Source: Fusarium oxysporum f. sp. lycopersici 4287 (taxonomy: Eukaryota > Ascomycota > Sordariomycetes > Hypocreales > Nectriaceae). From it: DNA of 64,000 nucleotides. The translations under genes were made by a program, and so were the position numbers. Positions 52,728 to 64,000 of the stretch are shown piece by piece (position 1 is the stretch's first letter; each line of letters begins with the position of its first letter). The stretch spans positions 3,523,482-3,587,481 of the forward strand of contig NC_030990.1 in the NCBI RefSeq assembly GCF_000149955.1, in the 5' to 3' direction. Below the pieces are notes generated by a model. That model was given only the letters and a program-made list of their open reading frames with translations, made no database searches and was not told where the DNA came from.

Positions 52728-54955
52728 ATGAGAGTCCTCTGTGTGGCTGAGAAGCCCTCCATATCCAAAGCTGTGGCTACACATCTCTCTGGAGGCCGTA
52801 TCGAAACGGTAGAAACCACTCAGCGCGCAACAACAAGAACACCTGGCTAACGAATTCATAGAACAATACAAGAAACAAGTACATCAAGAACTACTCATTC
52901 GATTTCGACTTTGGCCGTCAATTGGGCAATTGCTCTGTTACCATGACATGTGTCACTGGACACTTAACCAACGTCGACTTTACTCCAGCTCACAAAAACT
53001 GGTATCAACCACCTCCAGAGTCATTATTCACCGCCCCTATTGTCACGAGTGTCAGCGAAGTAAGAGTTCCTATCCTGATCCGGAAGCAATCAGTATTAAT
53101 CTTTCAAAGGACAAGAAGACAATTGCCCAGAATTTAGAATCGCAAGCAAGATATGCCCAAGCTCTAGTAATCTGGACAGATTGTGATCGTGAAGGAGAAC
53201 ACATCGGCAATGAAATTGTCGAAGCCGCTCGAAAGGGTAAACCTGGTATCCAGGTTTTACGAGCAAGGTTCAGCAATGTCGAGCGAGCGTACGTTGTCAT
53301 GTCCTCTTATTCTACGGGGTACCTACTAACAATAACAGTCATGTTATCTCAGCAGCCAAGAACCTTGCAACTTTGGATGAGAGGCAGGTCCATGCTGTAT
53401 CTGCAAGAATCGAACTGGATCTTCGTATTGGATATGCATTCACCCGTTTTCTCACAAACAACTTACGGCCTCTCGGAGGACCAATGGAGAAGCTGACTCT
53501 GAGTTATGGTTTGTACCCTGGTCATCACCTCGTTTACATCTTGCTGATTTTTCAGGGTCTTGCCAGTTCCCAACCCTTGGGTTTGTCGTGGATCGTTACT
53601 TTCGTGTGAAAAATTTCGTTCCTGAGCCGTTCTGGAGCATTAAACTGATGCACACCCGAGACGGTAAAAAGGTCGATTTCTTCTGGCTACGGAATAGGCT
53701 GTTCGATCGAATGTCCACAGTGATTCTCTATGAGAGATGCCTCGCGGCCAAAACAGCAACAGTGACAAAAGTTCAGCAGAAACCCACTCGAAAGTTCAAA
53801 CCATTGCCTCTGACAACCGTTGAATTACAGAAGGCTGCGACGAGGTTACTCCAGATGAGCGGACAGCAGGCCATGACCATTGCTGAAGGTCTATATAACA
53901 AGGGGTTCATCAGTTACCCCCGAACGGAGACAGACCGGTTCGATAAAGGGATGAATCTCCGTGCTCTGGTTGAGAAGCAAACCAGCGACCAGAGATGGGG
54001 CTCATTTGCACAGAATCTTGCCAGTGGTGCTTTCAAACAACCAAGAGAGGGAAAACATGACGATAAGGCACATCCTCCTATTCACCCTATCACATATGCC
54101 TCGCCTTCCATCTTGAGTCGCGACGAGGCTCGTTTATACGAGTATGTTGCGCGCAGATTTCTTGCATGCTGCTCAGATGATGCCCACGGTATGGCAACTG
54201 ATGTTGAGCTTGAATTTGGAGAGGAGCGTTTCAATGCTCATGGAGTCATTGTGCTAGAGAGAAACTACCTTGACGTGTTCATTTACGAAAAATGGAATAA
54301 CACAGTGGAACTTCCGAAGTTCACAGAAGGTGAGCGCTTTCAGCCAACGGAGGCTATGATGACAGAAGGGAAGACCACAGCGCCTGGTTACCTGACGGAA
54401 GCCGATTTGATCGCTCTCATGGATGCCAATGGGATCGGCACAGATGCTACCATGGCCGAGCATATCCAGAAGATCCAGGACAGGGAATATGTCGCTACGA
54501 TCAGCCGATCAGGTCAAACATCGGCAGATGATGAGGATGCGGACACAAGTACGTCCACAAGAGGTCGTGGACGTGGACGTGGCGGTCGAGGTGCCAGAGG
54601 TGGACGCGGTGGTTCATCATCATCAGGCGGCCGAGGCGGCTTGAAAGTCTTTGTCCCTACGCAGCTTGGAGTGGCTCTAATCTTAGGATTTGATCGAATG
54701 AACTTCGAAACCAGCCTTGGTAAACCATTTCTCCGGAAGGAAATGGAAATCAAGATGAAGGCTATCTGCGAAGGTCGTACCAACAAGGAAGTCGTCTTAC
54801 GGGAAAGCCTCGCTCAGTACAAGCATGTGTTTGAGCAGTCCCAACAGAAACTAGGAGTCCTACGAACGGTATGTCCCATATGCTACACAAACTCGGTTCA
54901 TCGTATCACTGACCTGATCAATTAGGCATGCCGCGAGTTTGTCTTTGGCTCGTGA
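52728..54955 (+). CDS. top3: DNA topoisomerase III (type IA)
   Basis: Decatenates single strands with the RecQ helicase and Rmi1 to dissolve recombination intermediates. Six exons: 52728-52808, 52862-53059, 53110-53288, 53339-53508, 53556-54868 and 54926-54955; 656 aa. The TOPRIM domain has VLCVAEKPSISKAVATHLSG, VTGHLTNVDF and ALVIWTDCDREGEHIG (acidic Mg-binding residues). GSCQFPTLGFVVDRYF follows. The active tyrosine lies in GFISYPRTETDRF, about residue 330. DANGIGTDATMAEHI is the conserved lid/gate motif. An Arg-Gly insert (RGRGRGRGGRGARGG) with flanking Asp and Ser runs sits at about 545-571, just before VFVPTQLGVAL. There are no C-terminal zinc fingers, as in budding yeast Top3. Several exons overlap misleading ORFs in other frames. 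Confidence 0.95.
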
Positions 54956-57900
54956 GATTCATGCCCTCGGTATTCAGGGCATGTTAACCCTTAGTTGATG
55001 CCACACTCACAATTTAGAACTCGGGCAATCTTCGAGGATATCTGGGGTTGAGTTGCCAACCTTGGAAGTTGACGACATTACGAGCTTACCTGCACCCCCG
55101 TTGTCTCATTTGTGGGTCGCTAGACTTGTGAAGTTGTGAGATTCAAATCCGACTTGGAGCCTATCAGCTGGTGGATCATGCACACGTACGATCTGAATGA
55201 TGTGATTTGGGTATCGTCAACTATGGCCTCGAAACATGGCGGCGGCATATATATCAAACCACCCCTCAGTTGAGATGTACTTGGCGGCGGGGGCGGGGTT
55301 GGCTCAGCTGCAGCTGTAACCATGTCCCAAAGAGTCACAGTGGTGTAAGCATGGCAGTGACGAGTCTGCTGAACTCGGTAATAGACAGGCGAGACAGGGA
55401 AGCTTTGTGCGTCAACCACCTGGTTGGGAACGAATGGACGAGGTCACTCAATGTGGAGGTCTTCGGAGCGGGATAGAACGGGATCGCCAACGGCACAGGA
55501 GCCACCGGCCCCCGCACGACGCGATATCGTAGCCTCGGGCTTCAAGAGCGCGGGGCAACGGGATTGATGGATTGAGTCCGCATCCCTTCCGTTCTTCCCT
55601 ATCGATGCGCGGGGAAGAGGCTTTTTTATGAGGTGCCCACGGCGCAGCATTGTCCAACGTGGGGTTTTATCAATGGATGACGGGTCACACTGGCGCCCAA
55701 GGATGATTTTCCTTGGTTTGATGAAACATCAAGAGGGGGAGGCTTTGTCGCCATGATCCATCGGCTGGTCGGTGCCTCCACCATGTGAAGCAGACTCGCT
55801 GTTGGACGACGATACCGGCATCTAGAAAGGTGACGAACTTGAGTCGGTAATACTGACGGCATCGTGAGTCCAATCACAGAGAAGGACCTTGGCAACGTGA
55901 CAGTAACACATCAAGGATGGCTTCCTTAGATGATGTGTTAGTACTCGAATTCCAGTACATCTGACACAACAAATTGCCTTGATTTGCAAAAAGAGAAAGT
56001 ACGCGAATGCACCTATGTACGAACTTGGACACAGCCATCGACATCAATACGAAGGCTCCGAGAATGGCTATGATTACGTGGGATTGGCCAAGGAACAACT
56101 TGCGAATGCAGACATAGTGGGATATGGCTTTCCAGTGAATACATGAGTACTTCGGTCAAGCCGGTAAACACGATGGTGGTGTCGTATCTTTGGAATTGAT
56201 GATTAGGGTTGGTTATTCACCACAAATAACGCCAGCACCAGGCGCCCGCGCGGTCACAAGGGAGACGAGTCTTGATATGAAGCGATTGCACAAATGGCCA
56301 AGCCGAAGAGAGGACCGTATGAGCAATATCTCAAAAACAGTACCACGGGAACAGTCGCAGGTGTGCCCACGCCCTGGATACGGTTTTAGGAACACGCCCC
56401 CATCGCGATACACACGGGATGCCACAGCTGGAACACGGGTGGCTTTGGGTTCGCCGGGAGCGTGCCTCTCTCATGCTTCTAGCCCTACACACTTACGAAC
56501 AAAGAGTTTGGATCACGCAGGTACGTGTCAAATTAGGCACACAACAATATTCCAGAAATTCAAGTTTGATGCCCTGTCTCAGTCCTCCTTTTCAAAGCAC
56601 CAAGGGCTCACTAACAGCAGCCGGACGAAATTAGGGCATGACGATGGAAATTTGGTCCATTGCTGGTGCTTGTCATGACTTGATGTTCCCAGTAAAGGAG
56701 GGACCCCTTACCCCTGTCGATGCATGCTAACAGGGCCCGCTGATTCCGTGAAAGGGCCAAAGAAACTCATACAGAGAGTGAGTTGGACACAAAAGACTGA
56801 CATGCCTTTGTTGCAGAATTATACTAAAGGGTGCCTGCATTATTCTTGCATGAGCCGGATGGATGCAGGTATTTTCTACGATCAACATTTCTTCCATGGG
56901 TGTCCCTGCGATGCATGTCATGACGACCACGTTTCCGCAAGCAAGAATAGAAAGCCATGACGCCGATGACTTTCCCCTTCAGTTGAATCACCATTTCGAT
57001 GAATCAACCTCACATTCGAGTCGATCCAGCCAAGTCGCGTCGGCGGCGATGGAGGGATGGAATGTTGGCGACTATAATCTGGTGGCTGATGTTGAATCGC
57101 GAACAGCCACAACCTTAGACGACTGACTAACATCAATAAACTCCAACAACCTTACCCCAATCTCCTGGGCCCCGTGGCCTAAGGCGTTGGCCAAAAGGGA
57201 GCACTGTGGTTTCTCTTACACGCTAAGACTGACACCCGGCTCAGTAATAGAGCTGCGACTAATTAATGAATCCCCAGACTCTGCAAAAATTGGAGACAGT
57301 AGCATAACTTGACATGACAGATACCTAGAGAGAAGCGAGCCCCATCCTGCCGAGAGACCAGAGCCAGCCGTCGCAAACACGGGGTTCATTGCTGGGCCCT
57401 GCTTCAAGCTGGAAAAGCAGTATGACGATCGATACCGGTGCCGCTTAGTTAGACGCGCAGCCTCGGAAATCTGAGAAGAGATGCCAAACGCCCGACTCCC
57501 TCCGTCTCAAGTCTCCAGTAACCTTTCAACATGTCGCACATGATGATATATAATGGTGGAGTGAATTATGCCCTCGTCTCCGTGCGCCGTAAAGCCCCGA
57601 GGTCCGGAACTAGAGCAGGGCGCCGGAGCCGGGCCCGTCCTAATTGTGACTGTATTATTTGTCCCTGTTGCTTTTCTTTCATGATGAGGATTCATCTTTG
57701 TCATCCGGAAGCTGAGCCGACATTTGGTGTTGTGCCATGGCAGCCATGCCCTACTAAACATCCTTACAGAACCCACGAGACTGGAAAAAGGGAGTCAATA
57801 GCGAAAAAAGCGCGAGCCATATCGTGGGCTCTGCGCTGAACCAAGCTGGAGCTCACTAGGGCATGAAACGGGCAATTTATTTCGTTTGGCTGGGCCGGAT

Positions 57901-59109
57901 CGCTTCCCCGTTTGCGCTGTGGCCTGGATCCTCTCGTTTCCCTAGACTACCAGATGCTTGGGAATTAGAAGCAAATGAAAAACAGAAAAAAACAATTTCA
58001 CATGGACCAGCAGAAAGAAAGGAGAGTGCCACTTTTGGCAGGGAATGAAGAAAAGAAGCGTGATAGAATCAGAGAGAAAGGGGAAAGTTTGTTGGGTTCC
58101 AGGCTTCTTCTATTGCTTTGGGTTGCATGTCTCAACCACGAGCCAGTGCAAGATTGCTAGCAAATGTGTGGATGATTGATTGTGATTGTGAGTGCCTATC
58201 TAAGGGACCTTATCCTCCCAATCAACCTTATCATCCAACGCTGAATGCACACGCCCCCTAAAAATAAAGGCACCTCCAACAAGTTGGCCAAACATGGGGG
58301 TGAAGACGAATGGATTCAAGGTTTTAACCCGTTTGGGGGCTGTGGCCTGCGATTGCGCTGTGATTTGTCGGTATAGGGTGGCGTGCTTCTAGCACGTACA
58401 GTGCCACAAAAATGGCACCCACCAACCCGACCCCGAATGAATTGGGTGCTTGTTTTGAGGTGAGAATTGCCTTCCAACAGGCAGAGAGACAGGGCACATT
58501 GACCTCGCGATAGGTGCTGAATGCACCCAACCTACTAGACCTGGGTGAGGTGTAAGTGCAAGTACGTACCTACCTCACACTCGCTGGGCAGGGCACACGG
58601 TTGCTCATGCTCAGAGTCACAGTCAGTCAGTCACACACTCATATACATAACCTACTTATCTCCCTCCCCTTCCCTGGATGTTCTTTTCATCAAACACAAC
58701 AACACTACCAGAAGAACCACAAGATTCGTACAAGAGTCTCTTGTCACAGTCCAGATTATCGCGCCAGCTCTGCCCTACATAGCCATATACCAGCCATTCA
58801 GCAACAACGTCTTGCAAGCTCTCCTTACACCAGGCTTCTGAATAGGTACGTACCTTGTTCACCTTAGTCTGACGCAGTGCACCGACCGACCGCGGTGACT
58901 CGAGAGCGAGCCGGGCTCCATTTCTCATGACCGCAACTCTTTACCGCTCCCATAGGGCAGCAGTACCTGGTTCTCGCTCTCGTTCTCTTCACAGAGATCG
59001 CGTCGCAAATTTTATCTCATTCTCAAGATCAAAATCGCTGACCAAAGTTTCCCATTTTCAGACTTGCTCGTTCGGAAGCGCATACAATCAAGACCGAAAC
59101 TCGGTAAAC
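54956..59109. other. 4.1-kb intergenic / long leader upstream of the STB3-like gene
   Basis: No frame here has coding character. The last few hundred bases are CA/CT-rich as in leaders. The frame of the STB3-like gene stays open upstream to an ATG at 58927, but that extension is Arg/Ser-rich without obvious constraint. A tRNA-like fragment is noted near 57171. Confidence 0.5.
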
Positions 59110-60165
59110 ATGGCTACAATGGCAGCGGCTGCTCGTGATATCTCCCAGGCCTCCTTGAGCCGAGACAACTTAACTGCTGTAGCGGCTCGGAGTGTCCCTG
59201 CGACTGTGACACGACCTCAACAACCCCTTCCTACTCCCCCCAACTCCATCTCTCCCAACCTGCCGCCTCATGGCCTCAAGGCGCAGCTCCAAAAGGCCAA
59301 GCTTGAGCCTATTGACTCAGACCTGGACCTTCACGAGCCGTCGGATCGACGACGTTCGATCTCGCCTGGCCTCGAGGCTTCGGGTGCTATCACTGGCTCT
59401 CTCCTTGCCAAATACCACCTGCCAGAGATCCTGCTCAACCATGGTCCCTTGGCTATCAGACACATCATGGGGTACCTGACCACTTCGGTACCCGGATTCT
59501 CTGGAATCCCCCCAACAAAGGCGCGGAGACTAGTCGTGGGAGCTTTGGAGGGACGAGGAGGAGAAGGAGGCGGACTGGATGGAGAGGTGGAATTTGAAAA
59601 GGTGGGATGGGGCCGATGGGATGCTCGTAAGCGAGGACAGCCTTCTCGACACCGACAAGGAACTCCTCCTTCATCCTACGGCGCGGGCATCCCCATCGGC
59701 AACAACGGCGGTAGGGGTCAGGACCGGCCCAGACTCAGCATTGCGTCAAGCAACGGGGATTCGGTGCAGTATTCTCATGATGATAACGACATTTACATGA
59801 TGGAGCATGAGGCCGACAAGATGTCCATGGATGGATCTGGATCTGCTTCGTGCTCCGAGGCTCCGGATGATGATGTCGTTATGAACGATGATCCTGAGGA
59901 TGCGACGGATGACGAGGATTGGGCTACCATGGGGGCTGCTGCTCTTCGAGCCGAGTCTTACCCTAACCAGGCGGCAGCTCAGACAGACCATGGCTTCCGA
60001 TCCTCTTCTGCATATGCACCAGGTGGACTTCGTTCGTTCTCTGCCAGCTCCGGCATGGCTCGCCCACCTCAAACACTCAACATCGACTTCTCGGCGTTGG
60101 CGGGCACCTCTGACGCACAGGAGCGGGAGGCCGTCGAGGCGCTCCTGCAGCTCGGTTCTGTATAA
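59110..60165 (+). CDS. stb3: STB3-like Sin3-binding regulator
   Basis: Single exon. The ATG at 59110 (MATMAAAARDIS) gives 351 aa; an in-frame ATG at 58927 would add 61 residues of Arg/Ser-rich sequence. The conserved domain (about residues 80-165) has SLLAKYHLPEILLNHGPLAI, RHIMGYLTTSVPGFSGIPP and TKARRLVVGALEGRGG, then VEFEKVGWGRWDARKRG. The remainder is disordered with an acidic patch (DDPEDATDDEDWATMG) and a conserved-looking end NIDFSALAGTSDAQEREAVE followed by ALLQLGSV. In yeast Stb3 binds the ribosomal RNA processing element and Sin3 to control growth genes after glucose and TOR signals. That role here is inferred. It is isolated between two long non-coding stretches. Confidence 0.88.
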   Translation: MATMAAAARDISQASLSRDNLTAVAARSVPATVTRPQQPLPTPPNSISPNLPPHGLKAQLQKAKLEPIDSDLDLHEPSDRRRSISPGLEASGAITGSLLAKYHLPEILLNHGPLAIRHIMGYLTTSVPGFSGIPPTKARRLVVGALEGRGGEGGGLDGEVEFEKVGWGRWDARKRGQPSRHRQGTPPSSYGAGIPIGNNGGRGQDRPRLSIASSNGDSVQYSHDDNDIYMMEHEADKMSMDGSGSASCSEAPDDDVVMNDDPEDATDDEDWATMGAAALRAESYPNQAAAQTDHGFRSSSAYAPGGLRSFSASSGMARPPQTLNIDFSALAGTSDAQEREAVEALLQLGSV

Positions 60166-63100
60166 TACCTCCCTGCATGCACGGCGTTTTTTGGGCTTTC
60201 GAGATTTCTGAAGGCGATCGATTCGGGGCAGGGGCTGGTTGGCTTAAGGAGAGGCCGTGTCGGCCCACACCAATGACCGAGGCGGCGACCTCTGGATCAC
60301 TATTATTATCACGATGACACGGTTCTCTTAACGTTTTTCTTCGGGCTATTCTCTTTCTTAATATGGGCTCGGTTTTTGGCGTCTTGGTACTCGGCGGCAC
60401 CTGTCTACATGACAGGTGAATCATCGTCGGCTGTGGAAGGTCAGCATACGGGCAATATTCCAATGATTGGGTGTCTCCCGAAACTTTTCGGTGCCCAGAG
60501 ATGGAATATTCTAATACCCGGGTCTTATTTCTTATTATTGAGGGGACACAAGTTGTGGAGGCGTTGCTTCCATCACTTGATATTCCTGTCGCTCCATGGG
60601 GGCTGTTCGATTCTAGCCCCGAGGCGCATACTTATGCCGGGAGCTTTGGCTTCTGAGCGACACGACAACACCCTTGACGGGAAGGGCTGGTCTCCGATGT
60701 TGAGTCGTCTCCTTGGGGTATTTGTTTTACAATACCCGGTCACCCAAGTTTTGGCTTTGCATCATTACCAGATCCTACCACTTCAACACCATGTGGAGGA
60801 TTATGACGACGATTATTTTATACCATTTGTGGGCAGTTGCAGCCAGTTTTTTGGGCCTCGTTTTGCAACTTTCTCGAATCTTTGTTTAATCAACTTTTAT
60901 GGGCATTTGATGTGGGGAACGCATCATCATCAACAACAGATAGAGGAGGAAAGGGACAGAAAGGGGCATCCTGGATGGACCCTTAACACAACATATAGGG
61001 ATATGATATCATGGCTGGAACCAGTTGGGCTCGAACGCTACACGCTCGCCCTCGCGTCTTTTGTTTGCCGAGGGCACAAAGACTGAAAAAAGGAGTAAAA
61101 TCATATTGGAGCGATGGATTAGATAGCTTCCTGATCGTTAGTATCTAAAGCCTCTTGAGCTTACCAATGGAAGTTCTGATCTTTCCTTTCCACATGGAGT
61201 GTCTGTAGCATTGCACGTGTGAGTGTTGATGTTGACGTTATGAAGATGAGGGGTTTGGTCGGTCAATGCCGATGGGGAGTGTGGCGTCAATCTCGAAATC
61301 GGTTGGGAAATTGTATTGTGGTGTTGAGAAATTGAAGAAACAAAGCATGTGATGATACCCTCATAGAATGGCGAGATCAGAGTTTATAGATAAGAAACTC
61401 GTGTTCAGCCATTGCGTTTATCAATAATGTTCCATGTTGGAAAGGTTGAAGGAAACTATAACGAAAGAGTTTTGTGGCGGAGAGAAGTGAAGTCATTCGA
61501 TCGATGGAGACACTCATAATGTGCAGTCACGTGAATGGTCATGTTTTTGAGTATATTTCGTAATCGCAATACTGGTAGTGTAATCATCTTTTTATGAGTA
61601 TGGTATGTTGATTCGCAATGAAGCAGGAAGCTGGAACATGTCTTCTCTGTGTTCTCAAGTTTTTCTCTTATTGACCTGCTGTGACTGAGCAAGACGAAGT
61701 GTGCAGTATGATGAATGGTATCTCGTGTAAGTGGTGTTTACTCTAGATCGGTACTGTATGGGTTTGTAGAGTAGAACACAGATCCTTAATTCTCAAAGCA
61801 CAATGATAATAGAGTCAACTACTACCCAAGCCTACCAGACATACACCAGTAGAAGAAACAACCCCACAATCTATGCCGACGCCATGGATAACGAGACAGG
61901 GGCTCGATACAATCAACATTGCTGTTGCCTACCCTAAAGAATTTCATCATCTGCATCACGACTAAACAATTCGTTCTGGAGGCCTCTTGCATTCGTCGCT
62001 ATGTATGGTATGCACTTATTCCGTGCATACAGTTGAAATATTATGAGCCAATTTGATTATCGAATTCGGCGGAGTTGATGTCAGCCTAATGCACCGAACA
62101 ACACCAAGACCGCTCACCAGTCGGACTCTTTCCCTCAATCACAAAGCAGTATCATCACGCCAAGGAAACAACAAGCGTTAACAGCCGGCAATAGGAAAAT
62201 AGACGATCATCTTACTCTATCCCGTCGCTGGCATCTTGGCTCTGACATGCGATGAGGTGATTATCAAAGCACTTCTGATCTTGGCTACAAAGCTTGAGCA
62301 GGCTTATGTTCACAAGACAAGAACGAGAAGACCTCGGACATTTCTTGGCCTGCACTGCCACCGTTTGTCGTCATCACCAAGACCTTGGCATCAAAAGGAG
62401 TGGGATGCTCAAGTTCTGGGCATTCTCTGGGCGCTCCCTTGGCTTTTGCTTGGCCTGATAGTGGTGCTTGGTCTGGGGTATTAGTTCGGGGAGAAGGGAA
62501 GCGTTCCTGCGGAGGAAGGAGGAGAATATAATATTCTGTGCGGGATTTGTTGGATGATTGTTGATGTAATCTTGATACTCGGTGGAGAAGACTGTGTAAG
62601 AGCGCTTGGAAGATTGAACGATATTGACTTCACTGGATGACGATGAAAGAACGGCAAAACGTGCAAGTCTACGAGGCTGCATCATATTTCCCTGGGCATT
62701 TCACGGACGTATCTTCATCTCCGATTCCCCATTGCGGCAACGATGGTTATAGATCCTCGGCGTTCTTATTTTCCTCGGCGAGCTTAGAGGAACGAACAGG
62801 TTATTTCAACGGCAAATGATGGAGATACTGCTGAGCGTTATCAACCCCGTTGTTTACTATGCTACTATACTGTGCTGCAACTGGGCAGATTAAGAGATCT
62901 CGGATGGTTTGAGACGTGACATCTTGTCAATAATGCATGTCAATATGGAGAATCAATATGGGGAAGCATTGACTATGCGACCCGACACGCAAACCGGTCA
63001 GATGCTCAGGTAAAAAAAAAACGGGATAACACTTTGTTCTGTTCAACGAATTGGAGTTGATTTTGAACAGTCTTACACTGTAACTTACTAGCCACCATGC

Positions 63101-64000
63101 ATGCAGAGAACATTCCCTCCTTATTCCTAACCGAAGCATCATATCAAAGTTTAGTGCGATCGACTTAATCTGAGCCCAGACAGGCAGGCAGTAAACGGCA
63201 GTGAAAAGAAGCATAATCACATTCTAACAAGGGGAAAACGTGTGCTTGGCTCTACATTTCTTGGCGTGTCTACATGAAAAGAGGAGAAGGAGACGCCAAG
63301 AGGGTCTTGGCGGTCTGGGGCCAAGCTTGACAAGAAATGGAGAATATTGTCTTGGCTAAATGTCTCGGCGAAGAAAATAAGGACAAACAAGAGTGAAATG
63401 GGAGAGACGCTGGGCCTGGGCAGATGGGCGGAAAGCTTGGTTGTGTGGGAGTCTGGCTTGGCTGATGGCATGAGGTTACCTAGGAACTGTACCGGGTGAG
63501 AGAAGGGTTCCCTGAGTCAGGTCAGTTGTTGATCAACTTATGTGTTTGCTAGAGTCTGGTATGTTTTGGACGTCTCGCTCCCTATTGTTAGTGTATTATT
63601 TATTATCAAAGTTGCGTGCTTTGTCTGGTGCTTTTGACTCATCTATCGGAAGAGGCCAATCTCCCACTATCCGATACCATAACCTGTCCGCCCTGGGAAT
63701 AACAGAGCCAGAACCTACTACTCTTCCGGTAGATTTTGTCAAATTTAGTTGATATTAACGTTAGACTACGGGGGATAACAGTTCCCCGATAGACCCGGAG
63801 CTCTCCATTTATAATTTTTACTGGGCTTACTCAATCACTGCTTGTCCCCTGCTTAACTCCGCATGCAGCATATTCTGTGCACATTCGTGCAACCACAGCA
63901 TTTCAATTCTCGTACAACATTTGTCTCTTCTCGTTCGGATTTGGCCCCCGCCGAAAGACTCCCTGAGGTGAAGAGCACAAGGTGAGTGAGAGTGAAAGGG
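60166..64000. other. 3.8-kb right-end region without a supported gene
   Basis: Holds the 3' region of the STB3-like gene and unassigned DNA. A plus-strand frame stays open from about 60376 to 61086 (first ATG near 60409, about 226 codons). Its composition (many Leu, His, Trp and Cys; no motif) is not convincing and it may be part of a long 3' UTR. Further right only short ORFs and A/T tracts are seen. Confidence 0.45.

Noticed and set aside
52930..53496. 188-codon plus-strand ORF in top3
   Set aside because: Runs through two introns in the wrong frame; topoisomerase motifs lie in the spliced frames.
41831..55000. DNA-repair gene cluster (nuclease, Ku80, Top3)
   Set aside because: Interspersed with unrelated genes on both strands and with separate promoters; chance neighbours are more likely.
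58927..59109. N-terminal extension of the STB3-like protein from ATG 58927
   Set aside because: Arg/Ser-rich with no conserved feature; the ATG at 59110 starts a more typical N-terminus, so the extension is treated as leader.

Overview
The window is nuclear DNA of a filamentous ascomycete, most likely a Hypocreales/Fusarium-type Sordariomycete. The clues are many short introns (mostly 45-90 nt) with GT..AG ends and CTAAC/CTGAC-type branch sites, CT- and CA-rich 5' leaders, compact gene pairs separated by gene-poor stretches, and fungal-restricted families such as PAR32-like, STB3-like, a YDR514C/Gfd2-like nuclease and a fungal CCCH protein. Genus is inferred from protein style only. Gene models below were built by hand from splice sites, reading phase and family motifs, and exon sums were checked to be multiples of three.

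Left part (1-6.3 kb): the 3' portion of a tRNA-dihydrouridine synthase (DUS1) carrying four apparent one-base deletions; a CCCH-finger protein whose obvious ATG is followed four codons later by TAG; a coding remnant at 4.9-5.2 kb with one in-frame TAG; and a small two-exon gene of unknown function at 6.0-6.3 kb. Then come CWC22 (spliceosome), DPM2 (dolichol-phosphate-mannose synthase subunit), a BCAS3-like WD protein, an NTF2-like protein, an intron-containing tRNA-Gly, an ING-family PHD protein and a bactofilin-like protein (22.6-23.2 kb), which is unusual in a eukaryote. These are followed by an unknown multipass membrane protein and a C2H2 finger protein.

Middle (28.7-36.1 kb): about 7.4 kb with no gene I can support, between the divergently oriented C2H2 gene and PAR32-like gene. 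It holds microsatellite-like tracts and telobox-like repeats.

Right-centre (36-55 kb) is dense: PAR32-like, an alpha/beta hydrolase (with one frameshifting extra base), RLP24 and PAM18 sharing a 272-bp divergent promoter, a Gfd2-like DEDD exonuclease, Ku80, a TMEM205-like membrane protein, a small conserved protein, PHO13-like phosphatase, a DUF1295-like membrane protein and DNA topoisomerase III. The far right contains only an STB3-like Sin3-binding regulator flanked by about 4 kb of non-coding DNA on each side.

Functionally these are mostly unlinked housekeeping genes: splicing, ribosome assembly, mitochondrial import, DNA repair, chromatin and tRNA modification. I see no secondary-metabolite cluster, CRISPR, intact transposon or virus. 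The least ordinary items are the bactofilin-like gene, the concentration of broken reading frames near the left end, the translatable 3n introns inside or beside metal-binding domains, the 3-nt and 5-nt first coding exons, and the two-exon orphan at 6 kb.
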